34,684 nucleotides of DNA, from positions 1 to 34,684 of the forward strand of contig JALEIO010000182.1 of assembly GCA_022769845.1 (NCBI GenBank), given 5' to 3'. The DNA is from Oscillospiraceae bacterium (GTDB taxonomy: Bacteria > Bacillota > Clostridia > UMGS1810). Numbering within the stretch: position 1 is the stretch's first letter; every line of letters begins with the position of its first letter. A program made the translations under genes and the position numbers. Positions 1-7,762 of the stretch are shown here, piece by piece. A model generated the notes under the pieces. It was not told where the DNA came from, did no database searches, and was given only the letters and a program-made list of their open reading frames with translations.

Positions 1-395
1 CCGAAATAAATTACCTGCTCGACTTGTTTCGGACTCATATTAAGTATTGTGCTGATTCTGCTCGGAACTCCGCGGAAATACCATATATGCGTTACCGGAG
101 CGGCAAGCTCGATATGTCCCATTCTGTCACGGCGAACTTTCGCTTTCGTAAGTTCGACTCCGCATTTATCGCAAGTCACGCCTTTATATCTGACTCTCTT
201 ATATTTACCGCAATGACATTCGTAATCTTTCGTCGGTCCGAAAATTCTTTCACAGAACAAACCGTCTCTTTCGGGTTTTTGGGTTCTGTAATTAATGGTT
301 TCCGGTTTCGTTACTTCGCCATGAGACCATTCTCTGATTTTTTCGGGTGACGCTATGCTTATTTGTATCGAATCAAAATTATTTATTTCTACCAT
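1..395 (-). CDS. rpoC: RNA polymerase beta' subunit, N-terminal fragment (runs off window edge)
   Basis: The largest catalytic subunit of RNA polymerase; only the first 131 codons lie in the window. Translating the minus strand from ATG at 395 gives MVEINNFDSIQISIASPEKI, followed by the N-terminal zinc-binding cysteines C60, C62, C75 and C78 (YECHCGKY...CDKCG) and the conserved block HIELAAPVTHIWYFRG. The start is fixed by AGAGGTGA a few bases upstream. It lies 10 bases after the rpoB stop, the normal rpoB-rpoC order. Codon choice (ACG, GGA, AAA, GAA rich) matches the C-terminal half of rpoB and differs from the rest of region 1. The open frame has no stop inside the window, so the gene continues past base 1. 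Confidence 0.97.
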   Translation of the reverse strand, partial: MVEINNFDSIQISIASPEKIREWSHGEVTKPETINYRTQKPERDGLFCERIFGPTKDYECHCGKYKRVRYKGVTCDKCGVELTKAKVRRDRMGHIELAAPVTHIWYFRGVPSRISTILNMSPKQVEQVIYF

Positions 396-405
396 ATCTC
401 ACCTC

Positions 406-3400
406 TTATATATCGTCATCGTCAAAAGTGCTGTTCAGAATATCTTCCGCGTCGGAATCGTCTATTTCGTCGGCATTCATAAGCTCTTTCAAGCTGATAT
501 CGTCGTCGTCATAATCCTCATCGTCGAAATCTTTCTTTGCCATATCCATAAATTCGCTTCCGTCTCCGAGTATGTCGTTAAGATCGTAATCGTCCTTAGC
601 GAGCGAGCTTCCTCCGAGAATATCGTTATAATCTGCCATTCCGCCCAATCCGAGCGCGTCGTCGTCATCGTAAAGTTTATCTTTTGCGAGTTCGTCCTTC
701 GCTCCTTCAATATCCGCTTTATCAAATCCGAGATCAACTTCCTGAACTTCTTCTTTGACTGCGCGCATAGGTCTCGTAATTTCTCTGTCGTCATCGTATG
801 ATTCCGTGAGTTTTATTTCTTCATGATCGTCCGTATAAAGTTTTACGTCAAGACCTAAAGCCTGAATTTCTTTCTTCAATACTTTGAAAGCTTCCGGAAT
901 TCCGGGTTCGGTAGTAACGTTTGCTTTTATAATACTGTCAAATACTTTTTGTCTTCCGACGATATCGTCCGATTTGACCGTAAGTATTTCCTGAAGGATA
1001 TGACTTGCTCCATACGCTTCCAATGCCCAAACTTCCATTTCTCCGAAACGCTGACCGCCGAATTGCGCTTTTCCTCCGAGAGGTTGTTGCGTAACGAGGC
1101 TGTACGGTCCGGTGCTTCTTGCGTGAATCTTGTCGTCTACAAGGTGGTTAAGTTTCAGCATATACATATAACCGACGGTTACTTCGTTTTCAAAAGGTTC
1201 GCCCGTTCTGCCGTCATAAAGCTGGAATTTACCGTCAACGTATTTGTTTCCGTTAGCGTCCGTCTTTTCAAATCCGTTCTGCTTAAACAGTTCTTTGATA
1301 TCGTTTTCCGTTGCTCCGTCGAAAACGGGAGTAGCCACTTTGTAACCGAGCATTTTCGCTATCATTCCGAGGTGAACTTCGAGAACCTGTCCTATATTCA
1401 TACGCGAAGGAACGCCCAAAGGATTCAATACGATCTGCAACGGAGTGCCGTCTTCCATAAAAGGCATATCTTCTTTGGGAAGTACTCTTGAGATAACGCC
1501 CTTATTTCCGTGACGCCCAGCCATCTTATCGCCGACAGAAATTTTTCTCTTCTGAGCTATATAAACTCTGATAAGTTTGTTTACGCCCGGATCGAGTTCG
1601 TCTTTATTTTCGCGCGTAAGAATTTTAACTCCGACTACTATACCGCCGCCACCGTGCGGAACTTTTAACGATACGTCGCGGACTTCACGCGCTTTCTCTC
1701 CGAATATTGCGCGTAACAGTCTTTCTTCGGGAGTAAGTTCGGTTTCTCCTTTCGGCGTAACTTTTCCGACAAGATAATCTCCGCTCTTAACTTCGGAACC
1801 GATCATTACTATTCCTTCTTCGTCGAGATTTTTAAGTAAATCGTCGCTTACGTTCGGAATATCTCTCGTAATTATTTCTTCTCCGAGTTTCGTATCGCGA
1901 GCTTCTATTTCGTGTTCTTCTATATGAATTGTAGTAAATACGTCTTTCTTAACGAGTTCTTCGCTTATAAGTATAGCGTCCTCGTAATTGTAACCTTCCC
2001 ACGTCATAAATCCGATGAGAATGTTTTTGCCGAGTGCAATTTCGCCCTGTGATGTTGAAGGACCGTCGGCGATAATATCACCCTTTTGCACAATTTCGCC
2101 CTTTTTAACAATAGGCTTTTGATTTATGCAGGTTCCCTGGTTTGAACGCAGAAATTTAATAAGTTTGTAGTTTCTTAAATTTCCGTCTTTCTCTTTTATA
2201 ACAATTGTATCCGCCGAAACAAAATCAACAACGCCGTCCTCTTTTGCAAGAACAACAACGCCCGAATCCTTTGCCGCCTTATATTCCATACCGGTACCCA
2301 CAATCGGAGAGTCGGGATTAAGAAGCGGAACAGCCTGACGCTGCATATTGGAACCCATCAGAGCACGAACCGCGTCGTCGTTTTCAAGAAACGGAATCAT
2401 AGCCGTAGCGACTGAAACAAGCTGCTTCGGCGAAACATCCATATAGTCAACCTTGTTATTTTCTATTTCAACAAATTCATCCTGATAGCGAACGATAATT
2501 TTCTTTTTTGCAAACTTATTGTCCTCGGTAAGAACTTCGTTTGCCTGCGCGATTTTGTAGTTATCCTCAATATCCGCAGTCATATATTCGATTTCGTCTG
2601 TAACAATACCGGTTTCCTTGTCAACCTTGCGGTACGGTGCTTCAATAAAGCCGAATTCGTTAATTCTTGCATAGCACGAAAGCGAGTTGATAAGACCAAT
2701 GTTAGGACCTTCAGGCGTTTCGATAGGACACATTCTGCCATAGTGAGAATGGTGAACGTCACGAACCTCAAAGCCCGCTCTCTCTCTGCTTAAGCCGCCC
2801 GGACCAAGAGCCGAAAGACGTCTTTTATGAGTAAGCTCCGCAAGAGGATTTGTCTGATCCATAAACTGTGAAAGCTGGCTGCTTCCGAAAAATTCTTTTA
2901 TAGCCGACACAACGGGTCGCGAATTTATAAGAAGCTGCGGAGTTACCGAATCCAAATCCTGGGTGGTCATTCTTTCTTTTACAACTCTTTCCAGACGCGC
3001 AAAACCTATACGGAACTGATTCTGCAAAAGCTCGCCCACCGCTCTTATTCTTCTGTTGCCGAGGTGGTCGATATCATCTGTTGTGCCCATACCGTATGCA
3101 AGATTGTTATGGTAGTTGATTGACGCAAAAATATCGTCAAGAATGATATGTTTCGGAATAAGCTCATCAATTCTTGCCTTGATTTCTTCTTTAATTTCTT
3201 CTTCGGTTTCCTTTTGCTCCAAAATTTCCAAAAGCACGCTGTAACGCACCTTTTCGGTAATTCCAAGGTCGGACACGTCAAAATCAACGTGGTCCGAAAG
3301 GTTAACCATACCGTTTGAGAACACCTTGATTTCTTTGCCCTCAAACATAAGATAAACAACATTCACGCCTGATTTTTCAATCTCTTTTGACGCGTCAATG

Positions 3401-4332
3401 CCGATAATTTCACCCTTTTTAACATAAACCTCGCCCGTTTCAGGGTCAACAATATCTCTTGCAGCCTCAAAGTTTCGTATTCTCTTTGAAAGCGCAAGCT
3501 TTTTGTTGAATTTAAAACGACCTACTTTAGACAAATCATAACGCTTGTCATCATAGAAAAGCGCGTTAAGAAGGCTTGTGGCGCTCTCCACCGTGGGAGG
3601 CTCGCCGGGACGCAGCTTTTTGTAAATTTCAATAAGCGCTTCTTCGGTTGTCTTTGTCGGGTCTTTTTCAAGCGTGGTGATAAGCTTTTCGTCCTCGCCG
3701 AAAAGCTCTAAAATCTGCGCATTTGTTCCAACGCCGAGCGCTCTTATAAGAACGGTAACGGGAAGCTTTCTCGTTCTGTCAATTCTAACAGAAAATACGT
3801 CATTTGAATCGGTTTCGTATTCAAGCCAAGCGCCGCGGTTGGGTATAACCGTAGCAAAATAAAGCTTTTTACCGATTTTGTCAAACTGCATATCATAATA
3901 TATACCGGGCGATCTAACAACCTGGCTGACGATAACACGCTCTGCACCGTTGATTATGAAAGTACCTTGGTCGGTCATAAGCGGAAATTCACCCATAAAA
4001 ATTTCCTGCTCTTTAACTTCGCCTGTTTCTTTATTGATAAGCCTTACCTTCATTTTAAGCGGTTTCGAGTATGTAGCATCTCGTTCTTTACATTCCTCAA
4101 CCGAATATTTGGGGTTGTCCTCCAAATAATAATCATTAAATTCCAGCAAAAGATTGCCCGAAAAGTCGGTAATAGGCGAAACATCGTGCAAAACCTCTTT
4201 CAATCCCTTTTCGATAAACCAGTTGTAGGAATTAATTTGAACTTCGATTAAGTTTGGCATTTTGGACTGATCCTCGTTGATACGGGAAAAGCTCATACGT
4301 TCATTCTTGCCAAGCTTTATAGGATGTACCAT
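406..4332 (-). CDS. rpoB: RNA polymerase beta subunit
   Basis: Core RNA polymerase subunit, about 1308 residues. The start chosen is ATG at 4332 (MVHPIKLGKNERMSFSRI), because GAGGTGAT sits 8 bases upstream and the N-terminus matches clostridial RpoB; a start at 4377 would add 15 residues without a ribosome site. The rifampicin-binding region is wild type (SQLSQFMDQTNPLAELTHKRR, then LSALGPGG). The conserved MTWEGYNYEDAILISEEL and GDKMAGRHGNKGV blocks are present. Two oddities: the last ~100 residues are an extended, strongly acidic tail (runs of D, three DILG/DILN-type repeats), and codon usage switches near 1970-2030. The upstream neighbour is transketolase rather than rplL, and the gene has its own promoter. 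Confidence 0.98.
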   Translation of the reverse strand: MVHPIKLGKNERMSFSRINEDQSKMPNLIEVQINSYNWFIEKGLKEVLHDVSPITDFSGNLLLEFNDYYLEDNPKYSVEECKERDATYSKPLKMKVRLINKETGEVKEQEIFMGEFPLMTDQGTFIINGAERVIVSQVVRSPGIYYDMQFDKIGKKLYFATVIPNRGAWLEYETDSNDVFSVRIDRTRKLPVTVLIRALGVGTNAQILELFGEDEKLITTLEKDPTKTTEEALIEIYKKLRPGEPPTVESATSLLNALFYDDKRYDLSKVGRFKFNKKLALSKRIRNFEAARDIVDPETGEVYVKKGEIIGIDASKEIEKSGVNVVYLMFEGKEIKVFSNGMVNLSDHVDFDVSDLGITEKVRYSVLLEILEQKETEEEIKEEIKARIDELIPKHIILDDIFASINYHNNLAYGMGTTDDIDHLGNRRIRAVGELLQNQFRIGFARLERVVKERMTTQDLDSVTPQLLINSRPVVSAIKEFFGSSQLSQFMDQTNPLAELTHKRRLSALGPGGLSRERAGFEVRDVHHSHYGRMCPIETPEGPNIGLINSLSCYARINEFGFIEAPYRKVDKETGIVTDEIEYMTADIEDNYKIAQANEVLTEDNKFAKKKIIVRYQDEFVEIENNKVDYMDVSPKQLVSVATAMIPFLENDDAVRALMGSNMQRQAVPLLNPDSPIVGTGMEYKAAKDSGVVVLAKEDGVVDFVSADTIVIKEKDGNLRNYKLIKFLRSNQGTCINQKPIVKKGEIVQKGDIIADGPSTSQGEIALGKNILIGFMTWEGYNYEDAILISEELVKKDVFTTIHIEEHEIEARDTKLGEEIITRDIPNVSDDLLKNLDEEGIVMIGSEVKSGDYLVGKVTPKGETELTPEERLLRAIFGEKAREVRDVSLKVPHGGGGIVVGVKILTRENKDELDPGVNKLIRVYIAQKRKISVGDKMAGRHGNKGVISRVLPKEDMPFMEDGTPLQIVLNPLGVPSRMNIGQVLEVHLGMIAKMLGYKVATPVFDGATENDIKELFKQNGFEKTDANGNKYVDGKFQLYDGRTGEPFENEVTVGYMYMLKLNHLVDDKIHARSTGPYSLVTQQPLGGKAQFGGQRFGEMEVWALEAYGASHILQEILTVKSDDIVGRQKVFDSIIKANVTTEPGIPEAFKVLKKEIQALGLDVKLYTDDHEEIKLTESYDDDREITRPMRAVKEEVQEVDLGFDKADIEGAKDELAKDKLYDDDDALGLGGMADYNDILGGSSLAKDDYDLNDILGDGSEFMDMAKKDFDDEDYDDDDISLKELMNADEIDDSDAEDILNSTFDDDDI

Positions 4333-4382
4333 AGAACAAATCACCTCATTTAAAATTTTGGGACACTTAAAAAGCACTTTTG

Positions 4383-4402
4383 GGCATAGGAATCCCTATG
4401 CC
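4383..4402. promoter_or_regulatory. Perfect 8-bp hairpin in the rpoB leader
   Basis: GGCATAGG-AATC-CCTATGCC. On the plus strand it is followed by six T residues, so by shape it is an intrinsic terminator reading plus, but no plus-strand gene enters here. In the minus-strand rpoB mRNA it is a stable leader hairpin about 50 bases before the start codon, without a U tract directly after it. It may be an attenuator, a pause site or a relic of the rplL-rpoB spacer. Confidence 0.55.
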
Positions 4403-4408
4403 TTTTTT

Positions 4409-4432
4409 CTGTTCTTTCCCAATAAAGAACAG
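4409..4432. promoter_or_regulatory. Second hairpin in the rpoB leader
   Basis: CTGTTCTTT and AAAGAACAG form a perfect 9-bp stem around a 6-base loop, immediately upstream (in the mRNA) of the 4383-4402 hairpin and separated from it by a run of six A in the transcript. The tandem arrangement suggests a structured leader. Confidence 0.5.
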
Positions 4433-4544
4433 GTTTATATATTACAAAATCATTTATTATCCTGTTATTTTTACCAAAAAATCAAATTTTAAACATAAAA
4501 TCTAAAAAATGGCGCAATACAAGAGAATACGATTGCAATTTATA

Positions 4545-4573
4545 ATAATATCATATAAAGTAAAATATGTCAA
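4545..4573 (-). promoter_or_regulatory. Sigma-A promoter of rpoB-rpoC
   Basis: Minus-strand TTGACA (4568-4573), 17-base spacer, TATTAT (4545-4550). Predicted transcription start is near 4538, giving a leader of about 205 bases with two hairpins. The remainder of the 370-base spacer between rpoB and transketolase is AT-rich and holds no gene. Confidence 0.88.
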
Positions 4574-4663
4574 CCTTTTTTTAAAAAAATTTTACGCAAA
4601 TTTTAAACCTCATCAAACAATGCTGTTTTTTAGTGCCTACAATACTTTTTTGCAAATTCAATA

Positions 4664-4698
4664 AAATGCAGCCGCACATTTTTTGCGCAGCCGCATTT
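4664..4698 (-). terminator. Terminator after the transketolase genes
   Basis: Minus strand: a 14-bp stem with three G-U pairs (AAATGCGGCTGCGC against GTGCGGCTGCATTT) and an A-rich loop, followed by TTATTG. It lies a few bases after the transketolase stop and separates that unit from the rpoB promoter. Confidence 0.75.
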
Positions 4699-4702
4699 AA
4701 AA

Positions 4703-5650
4703 CTATTTTTTCAGCGATATTGATTTTTTCGCCGCTTGTGCAATATCCTTTGCGGTGAGGTGATATTCTTCAAGCAAGAGTTTAGGAACTCCCGACTTTC
4801 CAAACACGTCCTGCGTGCCTACTCTTACAAGCGGTGCCGGATAATTTTCGCACAAAACTTCAGCAACCGCGCTGCCGAGCCCGCCGATAACATTGTGTTC
4901 CTCGCACGAAACAAGCGCGCCGGTTTCTTTTGCAGCTTTAATGATAATATCCTTGTCAATCGGCTTAATTGTATGTATGTTAACAACTCTTGCCGAAATA
5001 TTCTCCTCTGCCAACATCTTTTGAGCCTCAAGCGCCTCGCCTACCATAAGACCGGTTGCAAAAATTGTAACGTCCTTGCCGTCTTTAAGCATAATGCCCT
5101 TGCCGAGTTCAAATTTGTAGGTTTCCTCATCGTTAATCTGCTCAACCGCAAGACGTCCCAGACGAACATAAAACGGGCCGTAATTGTCAATTGCCGCTTT
5201 GATTGCCGCTTTTGTTTCAACCGCGTCGCAGGGCGAAATAACCGTCATATTCGGAAGAGCACGCATAATTGCTATATCTTCTAACGCCTGGTGCGTTGCA
5301 CCGTCCTCGCCTACCGATACGCCTGCGTGGGTTGCGCAAATCTTAACATTCAAATTAGGATAGCATATTGAATTTCTCACTTGTTCAAACGCTCTGCCCG
5401 CTGCAAACATTGCAAAGCTTGAGGCAAAAACGATTTTTCCGCAGCTTGCAAGTCCTGCGGCGGTAGACATCATATTAGCCTCGGCAATGCCCATATTTAT
5501 AAATCTTTCAGGATACTTTTTCTTAAAATTTTCTGTTTTTGTGGATTTCGACAAATCGGCGTCCAAAACCAAAATTTTCTCGTTGCCGCCGAATTCTGCA
5601 AGCGCATTTCCGTAAGCCTCACGGGTTGCAATCTTCTTTTTATCCGCCAT
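4703..5650 (-). CDS. Transketolase, C-terminal subunit (split enzyme)
   Basis: Half of a two-gene transketolase: the pyrimidine-binding domain plus the transketolase C-terminal domain. It moves two-carbon units between sugar phosphates in the non-oxidative pentose phosphate pathway, in the cytosol. Recognisable blocks are MADKKKIATREAYGNAL, RFINMGIAEANM (with the catalytic Glu of the pyrimidine domain), FAMFAAGRAFEQVRNSI and THAGVSVGEDGATHQALEDI. Its 315 residues match family length. The start has GGAGG 9 bases upstream. It begins one base after the stop of the N-terminal subunit, so translation is probably coupled. A 1-deoxyxylulose-phosphate synthase half is less likely given the close match to transketolase B-type proteins. 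Confidence 0.93.
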   Translation of the reverse strand: MADKKKIATREAYGNALAEFGGNEKILVLDADLSKSTKTENFKKKYPERFINMGIAEANMMSTAAGLASCGKIVFASSFAMFAAGRAFEQVRNSICYPNLNVKICATHAGVSVGEDGATHQALEDIAIMRALPNMTVISPCDAVETKAAIKAAIDNYGPFYVRLGRLAVEQINDEETYKFELGKGIMLKDGKDVTIFATGLMVGEALEAQKMLAEENISARVVNIHTIKPIDKDIIIKAAKETGALVSCEEHNVIGGLGSAVAEVLCENYPAPLVRVGTQDVFGKSGVPKLLLEEYHLTAKDIAQAAKKSISLKK

Positions 5651-5651
5651 T

Positions 5652-6488
5652 TTATCTTGCCTCCAATTCTTTCAAATGAACATTAAGCTCGCTTATCGCC
5701 TGATTGTACTGTTCTTCGTTTGGTGCAGCTCCGTGCCACGAAGCCTCGTTTTCCATAAACGAAACACCTTTGCCCTTTATGCTCTTTGCAATAACAGCTG
5801 TCGGCTTGCTTTTGGTGTTTTTCGCAGTTTTTATTGCATTTTTTATTTCATCATAGTTGTGAGCGTCAATCACAATAACATTCCAGCCGAACGCCTTAAA
5901 TTTTTCGTCAATCGGAAGCGGCGACATAACCTTTGAAATATCGCCGTCAATCTGAAGACCGTTAAAATCAATAAAAATAGTTATATTGTCAAGCTTATAA
6001 TGCGGAGCAAACATAGCCGCCTCCCAAACCTGACCTTCTTCAAGCTCGCCGTCTCCCAAAATTGCATAAACGCGGTAATCTTTTTTGTCAAGCTTTCCTG
6101 CAAGCGCCATACCGTTTGCCGCACAAACTCCCTGACCGAGCGAACCGGTAGACATATCAACACCCGGAACCCCTTTCATATCGGGATGTCCCTGAAGATA
6201 ACTGTCTATTCGTCTGAAGGTTTTTACGTCATCAACCGGAAAAAATCCTCTTTCGGCAAGCGCACCGTAAAGAGCAGGCGCACAGTGCCCCTTTGAAAGC
6301 ACAAATCTGTCGCGGTTTTCGTCCTTGGGATTTTTCGGATCTATCCTCATTTCGTCAAAATAGAGCACTGATAAAATATCAGCTATTGAAAGCGAACCGC
6401 CCGGATGACCCGAAGAAGCGCTGTAAACCGCTTCCAATGCGTGTTTTCTTATTTTGTAAGCGGTTTTTTCAAGTGATAAGTTGTCCAT
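5652..6488 (-). CDS. Transketolase, N-terminal subunit (split enzyme)
   Basis: The thiamine-diphosphate-binding half of transketolase. The sequence shows SSGHPGGSLSIADILSVLYF near residue 25, the GHCAPALYG block, DMSTGSLGQG, and the TPP/metal motif GDGELEEGQVWEAAMFA ending in FNGLQIDG. At 278 residues it has normal length for a split transketolase. The start follows GGGAGGT 6 bases upstream. It sits between the YitT-type gene (18 bases upstream) and the C-terminal subunit, so the two halves are made together. Confidence 0.94.
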   Translation of the reverse strand: MDNLSLEKTAYKIRKHALEAVYSASSGHPGGSLSIADILSVLYFDEMRIDPKNPKDENRDRFVLSKGHCAPALYGALAERGFFPVDDVKTFRRIDSYLQGHPDMKGVPGVDMSTGSLGQGVCAANGMALAGKLDKKDYRVYAILGDGELEEGQVWEAAMFAPHYKLDNITIFIDFNGLQIDGDISKVMSPLPIDEKFKAFGWNVIVIDAHNYDEIKNAIKTAKNTKSKPTAVIAKSIKGKGVSFMENEASWHGAAPNEEQYNQAISELNVHLKELEAR

Positions 6489-6506
6489 TTTTACCTCCCA
6501 AATAAT

Positions 6507-7343
6507 TTAAAAATTTTCTTTAAATCCCTCTCCCAATGTCTGCGAAACATCGGAGATTATAATAAAAGCATTTTTATCTGCATTTTTAACAATATTTTTT
6601 AGCTTTGCAACCTCTCGCGGCTTTACAACGCACATCAGCATAACGCCGCTGCTGTCAGAATACATACCCTTTGACAAAATTCCGGTAACGCCCCTATTCA
6701 TAAGGCTTAAAATACGCTTGCTTATTTCGGTATGCTTGTCCGAAATAATGAAAACCGACTTGGAATAATCCATACCGTCAACAATATAATCGGTAACCTT
6801 TACGCTTACAAAAAGTGCGAGCGTGCAGTATAAAACAAGCGAAAAATCCGAAAACGCAACCGCCGTTGCAAAAATAACCACAAGGTCGGCAATCAAAATT
6901 ACATTTCCAATGCTTATATGCGGAAATTTTTTGTTTATCATAAGCGCAAGAAGGTCTGTTCCGCCTGTCGCAGCGCCGTTTGCAACAACAATTCCTATTC
7001 CGCAGCCCATTGCCGCACCGCCGAAAAGCGCATTAAGCACCCTGTCGCTGCCCATTTGCGGAATGTTTTCGCACATATACAAAAACACCGAAAGCAAAAA
7101 CGCTGAAAGCATTGAATTTAAAAGGTCTTTTCGGTCAAGATACTTAAACCCCACCGCAAACATAACGGCATTTAGCAAAAGTACGGTAAAAAATACCGGA
7201 ATACCAAACATAAAATACAAAAGTGTACCTATTCCGCTTACGCCGCCAACCGACATTTTAAACGGAATTAAAAACATATCAAGTCCCAAAGCAGTCAGAA
7301 AAGAGCCTAAAACAATCATAAAATATTTAATTGTATTTTTCAT
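6507..7343 (-). CDS. YitT family membrane protein (DUF161/DUF2179)
   Basis: A 278-residue integral membrane protein with about five hydrophobic segments in the first 175 residues (YFMIVLGSFLTALGLDMFLIPF; GIGIVVANGAATGGTDLLAL) and a soluble C-terminal domain of DUF2179 type (SKSVFIISDKHTEISKRIL, then RGVTGILSKGMYSDSSGVML). The family's transport substrate is not established. The gene lies 23 bases after mrnC and 18 before the transketolase N-subunit. No strong ribosome site is visible, so it may depend on the neighbouring translation. The family call is secure; the function is not. Confidence 0.88.
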   Translation of the reverse strand: MKNTIKYFMIVLGSFLTALGLDMFLIPFKMSVGGVSGIGTLLYFMFGIPVFFTVLLLNAVMFAVGFKYLDRKDLLNSMLSAFLLSVFLYMCENIPQMGSDRVLNALFGGAAMGCGIGIVVANGAATGGTDLLALMINKKFPHISIGNVILIADLVVIFATAVAFSDFSLVLYCTLALFVSVKVTDYIVDGMDYSKSVFIISDKHTEISKRILSLMNRGVTGILSKGMYSDSSGVMLMCVVKPREVAKLKNIVKNADKNAFIIISDVSQTLGEGFKENF

Positions 7344-7366
7344 TTTCGCTTTGAAAATCCTAAAAT

Positions 7367-7762
7367 TTAACTGTGCATTTCATAGGATAATTTCAAAATT
7401 TCCTCCAATCGTGCAAAATCTTTTTTAAAGTAAAGATAGCCTAAAAGCGTTTCAAAACCTGTTGCACGTCGGTAGTCTATGATGTCGGCATTTTTTGCCG
7501 CCGTCGGTGATTTGGCATTTCTGCCGCGTTTGTAAATTTTAATTTCGTCATCGCTTAAACTCTGCTCAATTGCCGCAACCGCCATAGACTGCGCATTTGC
7601 GCTTACATAGGTAGTTGCCGCTCTGTGCAGCTTTGATGCGGGAAGATTTTTGTCCTTTGCAAGCATTGTGCGAATATAAAGCTCGTGCACCGCATCGCCG
7701 ACATATGCAAAGGTAAGCGGCGAAATTGTTTCAAGCGGTGCATTCACCTCAAAATTAAACAT
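7367..7762 (-). CDS. mrnC: Mini-ribonuclease III
   Basis: Double-strand-specific endoribonuclease that matures 23S rRNA in Firmicutes; an RNase III catalytic domain without a dsRNA-binding domain. Its 131 residues are standard. The signature LTFAYVGDAVHELYIRTML near residues 16-34 contains the catalytic Asp. KRGRNAKSPTAAKNADIIDYRRATGFETLLGYLYF follows, as in characterised Mini-III. It overlaps the end of cysS by 8 bases; the cysS-mrnC pairing is conserved in Firmicutes and supports the call. Confidence 0.95.
   Translation of the reverse strand: MFNFEVNAPLETISPLTFAYVGDAVHELYIRTMLAKDKNLPASKLHRAATTYVSANAQSMAVAAIEQSLSDDEIKIYKRGRNAKSPTAAKNADIIDYRRATGFETLLGYLYFKKDFARLEEILKLSYEMHS

Noticed and set aside
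355..1491. Plus-strand open frames of 148 and 180 residues opposite rpoB
   Set aside because: They lie antisense to well-identified rpoB/rpoC codons, lack ribosome sites, and encode low-complexity sequence derived from the complement of acidic or codon-biased stretches.
3045..3947. Minus-strand frames inside rpoB in another frame
   Set aside because: They share the strand with rpoB but not its frame, and no family resemblance or start signal is seen.
4383..4408. Intrinsic terminator of a plus-strand transcript before rpoB
   Set aside because: The hairpin-T6 shape is right, but no plus-strand gene or promoter ends there; I list it as a leader hairpin instead.
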